A DNA stretch of 64,000 nt from Bog-473 sp963711065 (GCA_963711065.1 CAVQCO010000009.1:186001-250000); one strand, 5' to 3'; shown: positions 17,251 through 25,530, numbered from the stretch's first letter. Translations and numbers: made by a program. Notes: generated by a model not told the origin, from the sequence alone.

Positions 17251-20200
17251 TCAGATCGCGTCGAGGAATGCGGCGGCGCGTTTGCTGAGTCCGCCGCAGC
17301 CGTACTCGGCGGCGATTGCTGCGGCGGTTTGTGCGAAGTGGCGTGCGCGTTCGACGTCATCGTCGGCATCGCGGACGAGGCAAAGGTCGGCGTGGTCGAG
17401 TTGGCCGAGTGCGGTCCAGTAGGGGGCCTGGAGTCGGTTGTGGATGTCGTGTGCGATGGCGAACCACTGCTCGGCCCGATCGTAGTCGCCGAGCATGGTG
17501 GCGGCTCGAGCAAGCGGTCGCGCAACGGAACCAGTGACGATCGGCCCGGAGCACAGTACGTGGGTGGCGAACGGGGTGAGCTGTTCGAGCAGCAGGCGTG
17601 CGCTTTCCTCGTGTCGGGTGACCACGGCGGCCTCAACTAACGCGGTGAGCGCGTTGAGGTAGGTGTGGTCGTGTGGGAAGTCGAAGCCATGGCGGGCTTC
17701 GTCGACGAGCCGTTCGGCGGCTTCGCCGGTACGGGCGACCTCGCACATAAGGAGCGGTACGGTCGCCCGCAGTGCGGCGTGGGATGGGTTGTCCCGGGCG
17801 GCGTCGATGAAGAGGTCGGCCATTTCGTCGATCCGGCCTTGATGCTGCCGGATGCGGTACAGGATGCCGCCGAAGGTTGGAAGGGCTTCGGTTCTTCCTG
17901 CGCTGATGCCGAGTTCGAGCGCGTGTTGGTTGGCTTGTTCGGCGTCGTCGGCGTGACCGCCGAGCAACAACCCACCGGTACGGGTCATTGCAAGCATCCA
18001 GAGTTCGTTGGGCAGTTTGAGTTGGTCGGTGAGCGTTGCCATGTCGTCGATCGCGGTGCGTGCCCCGGCGAGGTCGGCGCGTTGGTATCGGGAGGAGAGC
18101 AGCGGGAACCGAGTGGTGCAGCGTAGGTACGGGTCGCCGAGCCGGTCGGCGATCGCGACGGCCCGCTCGACATCCGCGATCGTCTGATCGCGATACTCCG
18201 GGGTTGCCAGTGTGAGGAACGTTGTCGTGAGGACCTCGACGAAAGCGGTGTCGTCGCCCGCGAGCCGGGCCACATCGATGGCTTCGAGCGCGAGGTCGCG
18301 TCGCTCACGCCACTCCAACCCTGCATCGTGCGCTTCGGAATAGGCGGCAAGTAGGCGCGCACGCGTTGATGACTCGTCCGCGCCGGTGGCGTCGAGCGCG
18401 GCGCGGAGCACACGCTTGGCGGCATCAACACCGACCAATCCCCCAGCGAAACCGAAGCCCAACGCCGCCTGCACCAGGGTGTCAGTGTCGCCCAGTTCCT
18501 CTGCAAGGCTGGCGGCCCGAGTGAGGGTGTCTCGATATTCGGGTTGCATAGCTCGGCTCTGTTGGGTGCCGAGCGCGGCCAATAGTTCGGCGCGCTGGTG
18601 TTCGTCGGGCGGGCTCTTGCGGGTGAGCAGGTCGAGGGCTTGTTGATACCAGCGGATGGCGTCGTCGGGTGCGAGCGCGTCGCGCGCCGCGTCTCCGGCG
18701 AGGCGCGCGTAGCAGAGCGCCTTGTCGAGGTCGCTTGGGCGGGTGGCGGCGATCCAGTGGTGGGCAAGCTCGGCCAGTAGTGCAGGGTCGGTCGGCGTGG
18801 TCTCGGTTTCGAGCGTTGCGGCGATCCGATGATGGACGCGTTGGCGGCGGGTGGCGCTGAGGTCGTCGTAGAGGGTGTGTTGGATTAGCGCGTGCGCGAA
18901 GCGGTATGAGGAACCCTCGGCGCTTTCGACGACCAGTGCGGCTGCGACGGCCGCGTCGAGGAGGTCGAGCAGCGTGTCTTCGTCGATGTCGGCGAGGGCG
19001 GCGAGGACGGTGACATCGAACTGGCGGCCGATCACTGACGCGAGCGACAAGACCCGAACGGTCTCGTCGCCGAGGCGTTCCACCCGCCGCCCTACCACAT
19101 CGCGGACACTCGATGGCAAACCCAACTCATCGAGATCGCCGGCGACACTCCAGCGGCCGTCGTCACCTAAGACGATGCCGCCGGACTCGCCCAGGTGCCG
19201 CAACATCTCCGCGGTGAAGAACGGGTTGCCGTCGGTCTCGCGACGCAACGCGTGCGCGAGCCCGACACCGGCGTCGTCGAGCTCGTGGCCAGCTGCCGCC
19301 CCAAGCAGCTCGACCACCTCGTAGTCTTCCAGCCCGGCGAGCGCGATCCGAATGACGTTGGCTTCGCGATGCAGATCGGCTAGTAGCTTCGTCAAGGCGT
19401 CGCCCCGAGCGAGGTCTGTGTCCCGATAGGTACACGCGATAGTCACGTCCATCGGCGTCGTCGACGCGATCACATGGCGCAATACCTGCAGGCTCGCGGT
19501 GTCCGCCCAATGCACGTCGTCCAGCACCAACAAGACCGGTGCCGTCTTGGAAGCGGTCGCGAGCAGCTCACTCGCCGCCTCCAACAGCAACAACCGTTCC
19601 GTATCGGGATCCGCGACCTGCACATCGTCCGCCACGACCGCGGGCACCAGGCGCGCCAACGCGCCGCGCTGTGCTGCCGGCAACGCAGCCACGAATGCCG
19701 GATCACCGTCACGCACCAATGTTGACAGTGCCTCGATCCACGGCTGATACGCGATGCCCAAGTCCTCATCAGCGCGCCCGAATAGCACCACGCTGCCCGC
19801 GTCGTGCGCAGCGCGAGCGACCTGCGTGACCAACGCGGTCTTCCCCATCCCCGCCTCACCCGCCACAAACACGGCATGACATCGTTTGGTCGAGTGCGCG
19901 TGCTTGCGCGCCTCCTCCAACCCGGCCAGCTCGCTACTGCGGCCGAAAAACCCGAACAGGGCATCGGTCGCCGCCCCCACCAGACGGCCCGGCAACGGCA
20001 CCGACCCGGCAGTCTTGGCCGGCTCCCACAACACCTCCACCGCGTCCACCGGCTCCGGCAAACCCTTCAAGACCAACGGCCCGACCGCAACGAACGTCTG
20101 CGTCGCATGCCGGCCTACCAGGTTTCGCACGATCTCCGCCGCGAGGATCTGCCCACCGCTCGCCGCTGCGCACAACCGCGCCGCCTCGACGACCGGATCA

Positions 20201-20532
20201 CCGAAGAAATCGCCGTCCTCCTCGACTGCTTCGCCCGCGCTCAGGCCGATGCGAACCCCGAGCGGCTCGCCATCGGAACAGTTGTGATGGTGGATCGCCT
20301 GCTGCATCCCCACCGCGCCCGCCAAGGCCCGACTCGGCGACGAGAACATGACCATCAACCCGTCACCCAGATTCTTCACCTCGGTGCCGCCCGAGCCGAC
20401 GACGGCGCCCCGCAACAGCCGGAAATGGGTCTGGCGCAAATCCTCGGCGGCCTCCGGCCCCAGCCGCGCCGCGGTCGCGGTCGAATCCACCAAGTCGGTG
20501 AAGATGAACGTCGCGGTCACCGATGAAGGCAC
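17251..20532 (-). CDS. Cyclase-homology domain / AAA-type ATPase regulator (LuxR/BTAD-like large regulator)
   Basis: A 1093-aa multidomain protein. Residues 5-170 are a class III cyclase-homology domain with both metal Asps in place (Asp13 in FTDLVDST, Asp57 in KNLGDGLMVMF), but the transition-state Asn position is Val115 (DPVVEAARL), so catalysis is doubtful. Residues 190-500 are a STAND/AAA ATPase with P-loop GEAGMGKT at 225-232 and Walker B VLLVLDDVHWAD. The rest is a helical, TPR-like array ending YGCGGLSKRAAAFLDAI. There is no HTH. I chose GTG 20532 because GGAGGAGGG lies just upstream; ATG 20550 is the alternative. It is the main cargo of the element. Its signal and output are unknown. 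Confidence 0.85.
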   Translation of the reverse strand: MPSSVTATFIFTDLVDSTATAARLGPEAAEDLRQTHFRLLRGAVVGSGGTEVKNLGDGLMVMFSSPSRALAGAVGMQQAIHHHNCSDGEPLGVRIGLSAGEAVEEDGDFFGDPVVEAARLCAAASGGQILAAEIVRNLVGRHATQTFVAVGPLVLKGLPEPVDAVEVLWEPAKTAGSVPLPGRLVGAATDALFGFFGRSSELAGLEEARKHAHSTKRCHAVFVAGEAGMGKTALVTQVARAAHDAGSVVLFGRADEDLGIAYQPWIEALSTLVRDGDPAFVAALPAAQRGALARLVPAVVADDVQVADPDTERLLLLEAASELLATASKTAPVLLVLDDVHWADTASLQVLRHVIASTTPMDVTIACTYRDTDLARGDALTKLLADLHREANVIRIALAGLEDYEVVELLGAAAGHELDDAGVGLAHALRRETDGNPFFTAEMLRHLGESGGIVLGDDGRWSVAGDLDELGLPSSVRDVVGRRVERLGDETVRVLSLASVIGRQFDVTVLAALADIDEDTLLDLLDAAVAAALVVESAEGSSYRFAHALIQHTLYDDLSATRRQRVHHRIAATLETETTPTDPALLAELAHHWIAATRPSDLDKALCYARLAGDAARDALAPDDAIRWYQQALDLLTRKSPPDEHQRAELLAALGTQQSRAMQPEYRDTLTRAASLAEELGDTDTLVQAALGFGFAGGLVGVDAAKRVLRAALDATGADESSTRARLLAAYSEAHDAGLEWRERRDLALEAIDVARLAGDDTAFVEVLTTTFLTLATPEYRDQTIADVERAVAIADRLGDPYLRCTTRFPLLSSRYQRADLAGARTAIDDMATLTDQLKLPNELWMLAMTRTGGLLLGGHADDAEQANQHALELGISAGRTEALPTFGGILYRIRQHQGRIDEMADLFIDAARDNPSHAALRATVPLLMCEVARTGEAAERLVDEARHGFDFPHDHTYLNALTALVEAAVVTRHEESARLLLEQLTPFATHVLCSGPIVTGSVARPLARAATMLGDYDRAEQWFAIAHDIHNRLQAPYWTALGQLDHADLCLVRDADDDVERARHFAQTAAAIAAEYGCGGLSKRAAAFLDAI

Positions 20533-20839
20533 GCAGACCCTCCTCCGCATACAACTCCCGATGCGGAGTCTTGCATGCCACTGGCCCGGGCGCGTTTGCC
20601 ACTCAATTGAGCGCCGCGATGCCCGTGCGGCTGCGCCGACCACACTGCGCGGACAATCAGTCGCTGTCAGGTCCAGTTGTGGGTTCCCCAGTCCGCCGGA
20701 CTGAGACACATCTGACGGCCCAAAAACGGCCCATGCTTGTCACGCGAGCGAAAGACTAAGACCGCCCTCGTTCAGCGAACCAGTTGCAATGGTCCGCGTG
20801 TGACTTCAAGTCCAGTGAAATCACGTCCACATAAATGAG
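20533..20839. other. Region between the large regulator and the recombinase-trio element
   Basis: About 300 bp that should contain the leftward promoter of the regulator gene. No gene is supported. One TGTGGACGT motif on the minus strand (20823-20831) matches the tandem repeats at 24166-24201. Confidence 0.4.
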
Positions 20840-20871
20840 ACACATAATGCCGACCCCCGGATTATCCCGAG
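20840..20871 (+). repeat. Left terminal inverted repeat of the RIT element
   Basis: 32 bp, perfectly complementary in reverse to 23855-23886. It starts ACACATAATGCCGACC and contains the near-palindrome CGGATTATCCCG. Identity stops at both its edges, so the boundaries are well defined. Confidence 0.9.
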
Positions 20872-20941
20872 TAGCAAGGACGGGGGCGAGCGTTCGCCGT
20901 AGTGAACCCAGCAGAGTCGACGGGCGGCACTCGGCATAGTC

Positions 20942-21931
20942 CTACAGGCTTTCGAGGAAGGCCAGCAGCTTGTCCGGGGCGCGATAGCGACCGGGTCGGG
21001 TGGCTGTTGGCGCGGTCCGGGCCAGAGCCTGCTCTTTGAGCGACAGATCGCCGTGGAGGTAGATCTGCGTCGTCTGGACGTGCTCGTGCCCGAGCCACAA
21101 CGAGATGACCGAGGTGTCGACCCCGGCGGCCAGCAGGGCCATGGCGCACGAGTGCCGGAGCACGTGCGGGGTGACCTTCTTGGCCGACATGGACGGGCAG
21201 CGAATCCTGGCCGAGGTGGTGTGCCGGGTCACCAGGAGGGAGACGGCGTCGTGGCTGAGGGGGCCACCCCTGATGGTCGGGAACACCACGTCAGCGTCGG
21301 CTCCGGCGCGTTCTTTGAGCCACTCGCGCAGCACCGCCGCGCTCTGGTGGGTGAGCGGGACACAGCGCTCCTTCCTCCCCTTGCCCCGCACGCGCAGGTG
21401 AGCGCCGGTGCCGAGGACGACGTCGGCGCGTCGCAGCCCGACCAGCTCGGCCACCCGCAAGCCGCTCTGGGCGGCGACCACGAGCAGCGCGTGGTCCCGG
21501 CGTCCGTGCCAGGTGTCGCGTGCCGGACTGGCCACGAGGGCCTCGAGCTCGGCGTGGGTCAGAAACGAGACGACGTGGCGGCGGACCCGCTTCTCGGGGA
21601 TGGCCAGCACCCGGGCGATCAGCTCGGCATGGGCCGGCTCGCGATAAGAGGCGTAGCGGAAGAACGAGCGGAGCGCGCTCAGGCGGACGTTGCGGGTGCG
21701 CACGCCATTGTGACGATCGTGCTCGAGGTGGTCCAAGAAGGCGCCCACCACCTCGGCGTCGATATCGGCGAAGTCGAGGGCCGAGGGCTCCTTGTGGGTC
21801 CGGGTCGCCGCGAAGGTGACGAAAAGCCGCAGGGCGTCGCGATAGCCGGCCACCGTGTGCGGACTGGCCTCAAGCTGATGACCCAGGCGCTCGGTGAAGA
21901 AGGCCTCGAGGCTGGGGGCGATGGCGCTCAT
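20942..21931 (-). CDS. Tyrosine recombinase, third gene of the RIT trio
   Basis: A 329-aa tyrosine recombinase. The N-terminal SAM-like domain covers about residues 10-100 (SPHTVAGYRDALRLF). The catalytic domain has Arg in SGLRVAELVGL, HVLRHSCAMALL with the His-x-x-Arg pair, and the WLGHEHVQTTQIYLH box with the His and the nucleophile Tyr. It is close to the XerC/XerD-like class found as the last gene in such trios. The ATG at 21931 overlaps the stop of the second gene by 4 bp. It should act together with the other two on the element's inverted repeats. Confidence 0.88.
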   Translation of the reverse strand: MSAIAPSLEAFFTERLGHQLEASPHTVAGYRDALRLFVTFAATRTHKEPSALDFADIDAEVVGAFLDHLEHDRHNGVRTRNVRLSALRSFFRYASYREPAHAELIARVLAIPEKRVRRHVVSFLTHAELEALVASPARDTWHGRRDHALLVVAAQSGLRVAELVGLRRADVVLGTGAHLRVRGKGRKERCVPLTHQSAAVLREWLKERAGADADVVFPTIRGGPLSHDAVSLLVTRHTTSARIRCPSMSAKKVTPHVLRHSCAMALLAAGVDTSVISLWLGHEHVQTTQIYLHGDLSLKEQALARTAPTATRPGRYRAPDKLLAFLESL

Positions 21932-22827
21932 GGCAGCACCGGCCCGATCGGCTCGAGACGCTCGGCGGCAATGGCCATCAGCTCGGGTGCCGCGTGCAAG
22001 TACCAGTAGGTCGAGGCCGGGGTCGTGTGCCCGAGATAGGTGGACAGGCGCGGCAGGAGGGCCTCGACGTCGAGTCCGGCCCGATACCAACCAAGCAAGG
22101 TCCGCACGGCGAAGGCGTGCCGCAGATCCCCCAAGCGGGGCTGGGTATCTCTCATGGGGTGCCGCTCGAGCACCTCGCAGAAGTCGTTCCGCAGTCGCTG
22201 ATAGCCGAGGGGATCACCACCCGGGGTCACGAAGAACCGTGTCGTTCTCGGCGTTGGGCACAGCCGGTCACGGCGTCTGGCATAGGCGCCAAGCGCGGCC
22301 AGCGCACTCCCGCTGAGCGGCACCAGTCGGTCCTTGTTGTATTTCGAGCGCCGCACACGCAGCAGCCCGTCATCGAAGCACACGTCGCAGCGATCGAGGG
22401 CGACGGCTTCGCCCACCCGCAGGCCGCTCGCCCAGAGCAACCCGACGACGGTCTCTGCCGTGGCTCCTCGCAACGGCGGGTCGAGCGTGCGCAGCGAAGC
22501 CATGAGGTCGGCCACCTGGTCCTCGGAAACCAAGGTGGGGACCCGCCGACGCGAGCGTTGGGGCAGCAGGCCGGCCGGTGGGATCTCGGTGGCCGGGTCG
22601 ACGGCTTGAACGTAGCGGGCGAAGACGCGGACTTCGCCCAGACGGCGGGGCGCGTTGGGACCTTGGCCGGCCCAGCGCAGGGCCAATTCCGTCGTGATGG
22701 TACGCGCCCCCTCTTCTTCGCAGAAGGCGACGAACTTTGGCAGGTCGTGGCCGAGCTGGACCACCTTGAAGCCGACGGCTCGGCGCAAGGACAGGTACTC
22801 GTCGAGGAGAGTGCAGAGCTCGGTCAT
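21928..22827 (-). CDS. Tyrosine recombinase, second gene of the RIT trio
   Basis: A 299-aa tyrosine recombinase. The start LLDEYLSLRRAVGFKV is typical of the middle RIT/Tn554 TnpB-like class. Catalytic landmarks are Arg in ASGLRVGEAVAL, a Lys near SKYNKDRLVPL, RLGDLRHAFAVRTLL, and YLGHTTPASTYWYLH with the Tyr. The ATG at 22827 overlaps the first gene's stop and its own stop overlaps the third gene's start, so all three are translated as one coupled unit. Length is in the normal range for such genes. Confidence 0.88.
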   Translation of the reverse strand: MTELCTLLDEYLSLRRAVGFKVVQLGHDLPKFVAFCEEEGARTITTELALRWAGQGPNAPRRLGEVRVFARYVQAVDPATEIPPAGLLPQRSRRRVPTLVSEDQVADLMASLRTLDPPLRGATAETVVGLLWASGLRVGEAVALDRCDVCFDDGLLRVRRSKYNKDRLVPLSGSALAALGAYARRRDRLCPTPRTTRFFVTPGGDPLGYQRLRNDFCEVLERHPMRDTQPRLGDLRHAFAVRTLLGWYRAGLDVEALLPRLSTYLGHTTPASTYWYLHAAPELMAIAAERLEPIGPVLP

Positions 22828-23738
22828 GACCGTGCTCCGGGCCAGGGTCCCGCCACGCTCGATAGCGCGCCGAGGTCGACGCGGGCATAGAGGGCCGTCG
22901 TCTGGAGGTGGTGATGGCGCAGCAGCTGGCCGATCTCGGGCAGGGCAGCACCGCACTCGAGGAGGCGGGCACCCGCAGCATGGCGAAACCGGTGCAGAGC
23001 AACGTCGGGAACGCCTGCCCGGGAGCAGGCCCGTCGCACCACAGCGCGCACGGCCGTCGGTGTCATGGGGCCGCCCCGAGTCAGAGCCAGGAAGACGGAT
23101 CGACAGCTGGGGTCGGGCCCGCGGCGGCACAGGTACTCGCTCAGGGCCCGCCCCACGTCGTCGGGCAATGGCAGCTCGTCGGTCGCCGCGCCCTTGCCTC
23201 GGATGGTCAGCACACCGCTGCGCCAGTCCATGTCGTCCAACTCCAGACGGCTGACCTCACAGGTCCGCAGCCCCAAGCGGATCAGCACGCTCAAGATGGC
23301 GCGGTCGCGCGCACCACCCAGCGTGTCGGCCGGTGTCGCCTCGAGCAGCCGCGGCCCGATGCCGGGCTCAAGGTCTTTAGGCAGGGCCTGGACCCGAGAA
23401 CCGGCCAGCCAGGGCGCTGCCTGGGCCAACGGCCTGTCAATGAAGCCTTGGACGAAGAGGTAGCGCAAGAAGGAGCGCAGCCGCACCACGACCTCGTTGA
23501 CCGTCCGCGGGCTTAGCCCACGTGACGACTCGGCCAGCAAGAAGTCGGTCACGTCTCCGGTGTCCAAAGCGCCGATCGCGGCCGGATCGGCAGCACCGAC
23601 GCGCTCGAGGAACGCCTCCGCCGTCGAGACGTATCCGAGAACCGTGAGCGGCGCCAGGCCCCGTTCGCGCTCGAGATACTCCCGATAGTCCGCCACCCCG
23701 ACGAGTCCACGGGGTGTTGTTGAGTTGAGCTGGTCCAT
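22824..23738 (-). CDS. Tyrosine recombinase, first gene of the RIT trio
   Basis: A 304-aa tyrosine recombinase, first in the operon. The SAM-like N-terminal domain contains REYLERERGLAPLTVLGY. The catalytic domain shows Arg in RLGLRTCEVSRLEL, HRFRHAAGARLL with the His-x-x-Arg pair and LLRHHHLQTTALYARV with the Tyr. ATG 23738 follows an AGAAGGAGGAGA ribosome-binding site, the strongest of the three, in keeping with its lead position. The gap of 116 bp to the right inverted repeat should hold the element's promoter. Confidence 0.88.
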   Translation of the reverse strand: MDQLNSTTPRGLVGVADYREYLERERGLAPLTVLGYVSTAEAFLERVGAADPAAIGALDTGDVTDFLLAESSRGLSPRTVNEVVVRLRSFLRYLFVQGFIDRPLAQAAPWLAGSRVQALPKDLEPGIGPRLLEATPADTLGGARDRAILSVLIRLGLRTCEVSRLELDDMDWRSGVLTIRGKGAATDELPLPDDVGRALSEYLCRRGPDPSCRSVFLALTRGGPMTPTAVRAVVRRACSRAGVPDVALHRFRHAAGARLLECGAALPEIGQLLRHHHLQTTALYARVDLGALSSVAGPWPGARS

Positions 23739-23854
23739 CTTTCTCCTCCTTCTGCGTGAAGGAAGAGAGTCTTGGATCGGGCCGAGGATTATGCCGAGTC
23801 CGGCTCCCCGGAACTCTCAGGCCATCAGGACGAACGACCGCCCCGCGCCAGCAC

Positions 23855-23886
23855 CTCGGGATAATCCGGGGGTCGGCATTATGTGT
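23855..23886 (-). repeat. Right terminal inverted repeat of the RIT element
   Basis: 32 bp, the exact reverse complement of 20840-20871. It marks the outer edge of the element upstream of the first recombinase gene. Confidence 0.9.
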
Positions 23887-24056
23887 ATTACTCCGACGTC
23901 GGAATAGGACACACAGTTGCACCTCCGGTCCGGACCCCGATTTCAAGGCGCAAACTCGGCGGAGGGCGACGGGATCCCAAATCCGCTGGGACAAATCGCA
24001 TCCAGGCCGGCCGTTCCCGGCCGGCCCAATCCATTGTGTCCATCAGTTCAGTCTTC

Positions 24057-24118
24057 GAGCTGTCAAGGTACGGCGCCCAACACGTCGGTCGCCTCGGCTC
24101 TGCCGCCCTTGACAGCTC
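24057..24118. repeat. 12-bp perfect inverted repeat near the integrase gene
   Basis: GAGCTGTCAAGG (24057-24068) and CCTTGACAGCTC (24107-24118) are separated by 38 bp. The right arm contains TTGACA. It could be an operator or a structured RNA end; no T-run follows, so it is not a typical terminator. Confidence 0.45.
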
Positions 24119-24165
24119 TGGAGTGCGCGTTGTGACGCCGACGAAAAGTACCGGTTGACCAGGGG

Positions 24166-24201
24166 TGTGGACGTTGGTGTGGACGTTCTTGTGGACGTCC
24201 A
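24166..24201 (+). repeat. Three tandem 12-bp TGTGGACGT repeats
   Basis: Units start at 24166, 24178 and 24190 and share TGTGGACGT, followed by TGG, TCT and CCA. They resemble the TTATGGACA arm repeats at the element ends, and a fourth copy lies inverted at 20823-20831. They could bind the integrase, an excision factor or a replication protein. Confidence 0.5.
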
Positions 24202-24218
24202 CGAGCCGTGCAACGGCG

Positions 24219-25400
24219 TCAGGCTTCTGATGAACCGTCGACGGCCTGTGTTGCAGAGATGCTCCCGCCGACCACCGCGGCGGCCCGACGGTCGGTGACC
24301 TCCATCACGTGCGCGTAGGTCTGAAGCGTCAGCGTCGGACGAGAGTGCCCCAGCCGCCCCGCTACGGTCCGGACATCGACGCCCCCGGCCAACATGACCG
24401 TGGCCGCAAAATGGCGGAGGTGGTGAAGTTTGATGTGCTTCAGTCCGAGCTCGTTGCGGAGGGCGATGAAGCGAGAGGTGACGCCGCCAGGCCGGAGGGG
24501 CTCCGACCAATCCGGTGCGTGGGACCAGACGAACGCATCCGGGACGAGCCGTACGCCGACCGCTTCGCAGCGCTCGGCGGCCCGCTCTTTCTGCAGCTCC
24601 AAGACGGCGACCGTCGCGGGGTCGAGCGCCATCTTCCGGATATGTCCGGTCTTGGTCGACCGGAGCTCGACCCGCCCCGGAAGATCCGAGACGGATCGCC
24701 GGACCAGCAGGAGACCCTCCTCGAGGTCCACGTCCGACCACTGCAGCCCACAGAGCTCTCCCCGCCGGCATCCGGTCGTCGCCGCCACGAAGAGGAGGGT
24801 GGCGAGCTCGGGATCCTTCGACTGCGCCCGTTCGATGAGCAGCTTGACCTCTTCGGGCGTCGGCGCCTCGGGCTCGTTGCTTTCCAGGCTCGGTGGCGTC
24901 GCCTGGCCGGCCGGTGAGTGCTCGAGCAGCCCCCACCGCACGCCCTGGTTGAGGGCGGCTGAGCACACTGCGTGGTAGCGGCGGACGCTGGTGGCCGAAA
25001 GGCCTCGGCGACCCAGCCGGTCGTAGAACGCGTCGAGGTCGCGGCCCCGGAGCTTCTGCAGATCTTTGGTTCCCAGTTCCTCGGCGATGGTGGCGGCCAT
25101 GCGGCGGTTCTCGACGAGCGTCTTAGGGGCCCGGCCCCGCGCCTCGATGTGGTCGAGCCACCGGGTCAACAATCCTCCGAAGGTTTCTTTGGTCAGCGGG
25201 ATGTGGCCCTTCGACGCGTCATTCACGAGTTGCGCCGCCGCCCGTTGCGCCGCTCGCCGGCCCCCGTGAACGGTGGTCGCCGCGTATCGGTACCCGCCGG
25301 TTGCCGGGTCACGGCCGAGAGCCACCCTGACCTGCCAAACGCCTGGCGAGCGTTCACGTAGGCTTCCCTTCACGGACTTCAGCGTATCGATTATGGACAA
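24219..25400 (-). CDS. Site-specific tyrosine integrase of the tRNA-Ser element
   Basis: A 393-aa phage-type integrase. It has an N-terminal arm-binding region (about residues 8-60, with VWQVRVALGRDPATGGYRY), a SAM-like core-binding domain (about 65-170) and a catalytic domain with Arg in TGCRRGELCGL, HHLRHFAATVML and LGHSRPTLTLQTYAHV with the Tyr. It lies 41 bp from the right attachment repeat, pointing away from the tRNA. The start is TTG at 25400, inside a tandem TTATGGACAAG repeat, so binding of the integrase to its arm sites could repress its own gene. Length and layout are normal for actinobacterial integrative elements. Confidence 0.9.
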   Translation of the reverse strand: MSIIDTLKSVKGSLRERSPGVWQVRVALGRDPATGGYRYAATTVHGGRRAAQRAAAQLVNDASKGHIPLTKETFGGLLTRWLDHIEARGRAPKTLVENRRMAATIAEELGTKDLQKLRGRDLDAFYDRLGRRGLSATSVRRYHAVCSAALNQGVRWGLLEHSPAGQATPPSLESNEPEAPTPEEVKLLIERAQSKDPELATLLFVAATTGCRRGELCGLQWSDVDLEEGLLLVRRSVSDLPGRVELRSTKTGHIRKMALDPATVAVLELQKERAAERCEAVGVRLVPDAFVWSHAPDWSEPLRPGGVTSRFIALRNELGLKHIKLHHLRHFAATVMLAGGVDVRTVAGRLGHSRPTLTLQTYAHVMEVTDRRAAAVVGGSISATQAVDGSSEA

Positions 25401-25412
25401 GTTATGGACAAG
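25391..25412 (+). repeat. Right arm-like integrase repeats
   Basis: Two exact tandem copies of TTATGGACAAG (25391-25401 and 25402-25412), overlapping the TTG start of the integrase gene and 26 bp from the right attachment repeat. They match the pair at 17091-17113. Confidence 0.6.
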
Positions 25413-25438
25413 CGTGTCCTCCGAAATGCAAAAGTCCT

Positions 25439-25480
25439 GCTGGAGAGGTGCGAGAGCGGCCGAATCGGACTCACTGCTAA
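25439..25480 (+). repeat. Right attachment site within tRNA-Ser
   Basis: The right copy of the 42-bp repeat. It covers three bases upstream of the tRNA and its 5' half up to the anticodon loop. The mismatches to the left copy lie in the D-arm, suggesting that this 5' half was supplied by the element. Confidence 0.8.
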
Positions 25481-25530
25481 TGAGTTGACCTGGGCAACCG
25501 GGTCCGAGGGTTCAAATCCCTCCCTCTCCG
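25442..25530 (+). tRNA. tRNA-Ser(GCT)
   Basis: An 89-nt gene with a complete cloverleaf. The acceptor pairs are GGAGAGG/CCTCTCC with G as discriminator. The anticodon stem is ACTCA/TGAGT around loop CTGCTAA, with anticodon GCT at 25476-25478. A long variable arm typical of serine tRNAs follows (GACC...GGTC), then the T-arm GAGGG-TTCAAAT-CCCTC. CCA is not encoded. Its 5' half and any upstream promoter now belong to the integrated element. Confidence 0.93.

Larger units (their letters stand above)
20840..23886 (-). mobile_element. RIT-type element (recombinases in trio)
   Basis: Three tyrosine recombinase genes in one direction, each overlapping the next by ATGA, lie between perfect 32-bp inverted repeats. 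This is the defining layout of RIT elements. The unit is 3047 bp. Nothing else is carried. All three genes are intact with recognisable catalytic residues, so the element may still be mobile. I see no clear target duplication beside the repeats. Confidence 0.85.
23887..24218. other. Non-coding stretch between the RIT element and the integrase
   Basis: About 330 bp without a supported gene. It holds a perfect 12-bp inverted repeat (24057-24068 and 24107-24118), a GC-rich hairpin around 24003-24025 and three tandem 12-bp repeats at 24166-24201. These are likely regulatory or recombination sites of the tRNA-borne element. Confidence 0.45.
16946..25480. mobile_element. Integrative element in tRNA-Ser(GCT), about 8.5 kb
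   Basis: The ends are a 42-bp direct repeat of the tRNA 5' half (16946-16987 and 25439-25480, 40 of 42 identical). The tyrosine integrase lies next to the right copy, where the tRNA is complete. Inside both ends are paired TTATGGACA repeats that look like integrase arm sites. Contents are the integrase, a nested three-recombinase element and one large regulator. The unit length from repeat to repeat is 8493 bp. I see no replication, conjugation or phage structural genes, so it would need help to move between cells. Confidence 0.8.

Noticed and set aside
17251..20532. A certain adenylate cyclase
   Set aside because: The transition-state Asn position is Val and there is no supporting evidence for activity, so only cyclase homology is claimed.
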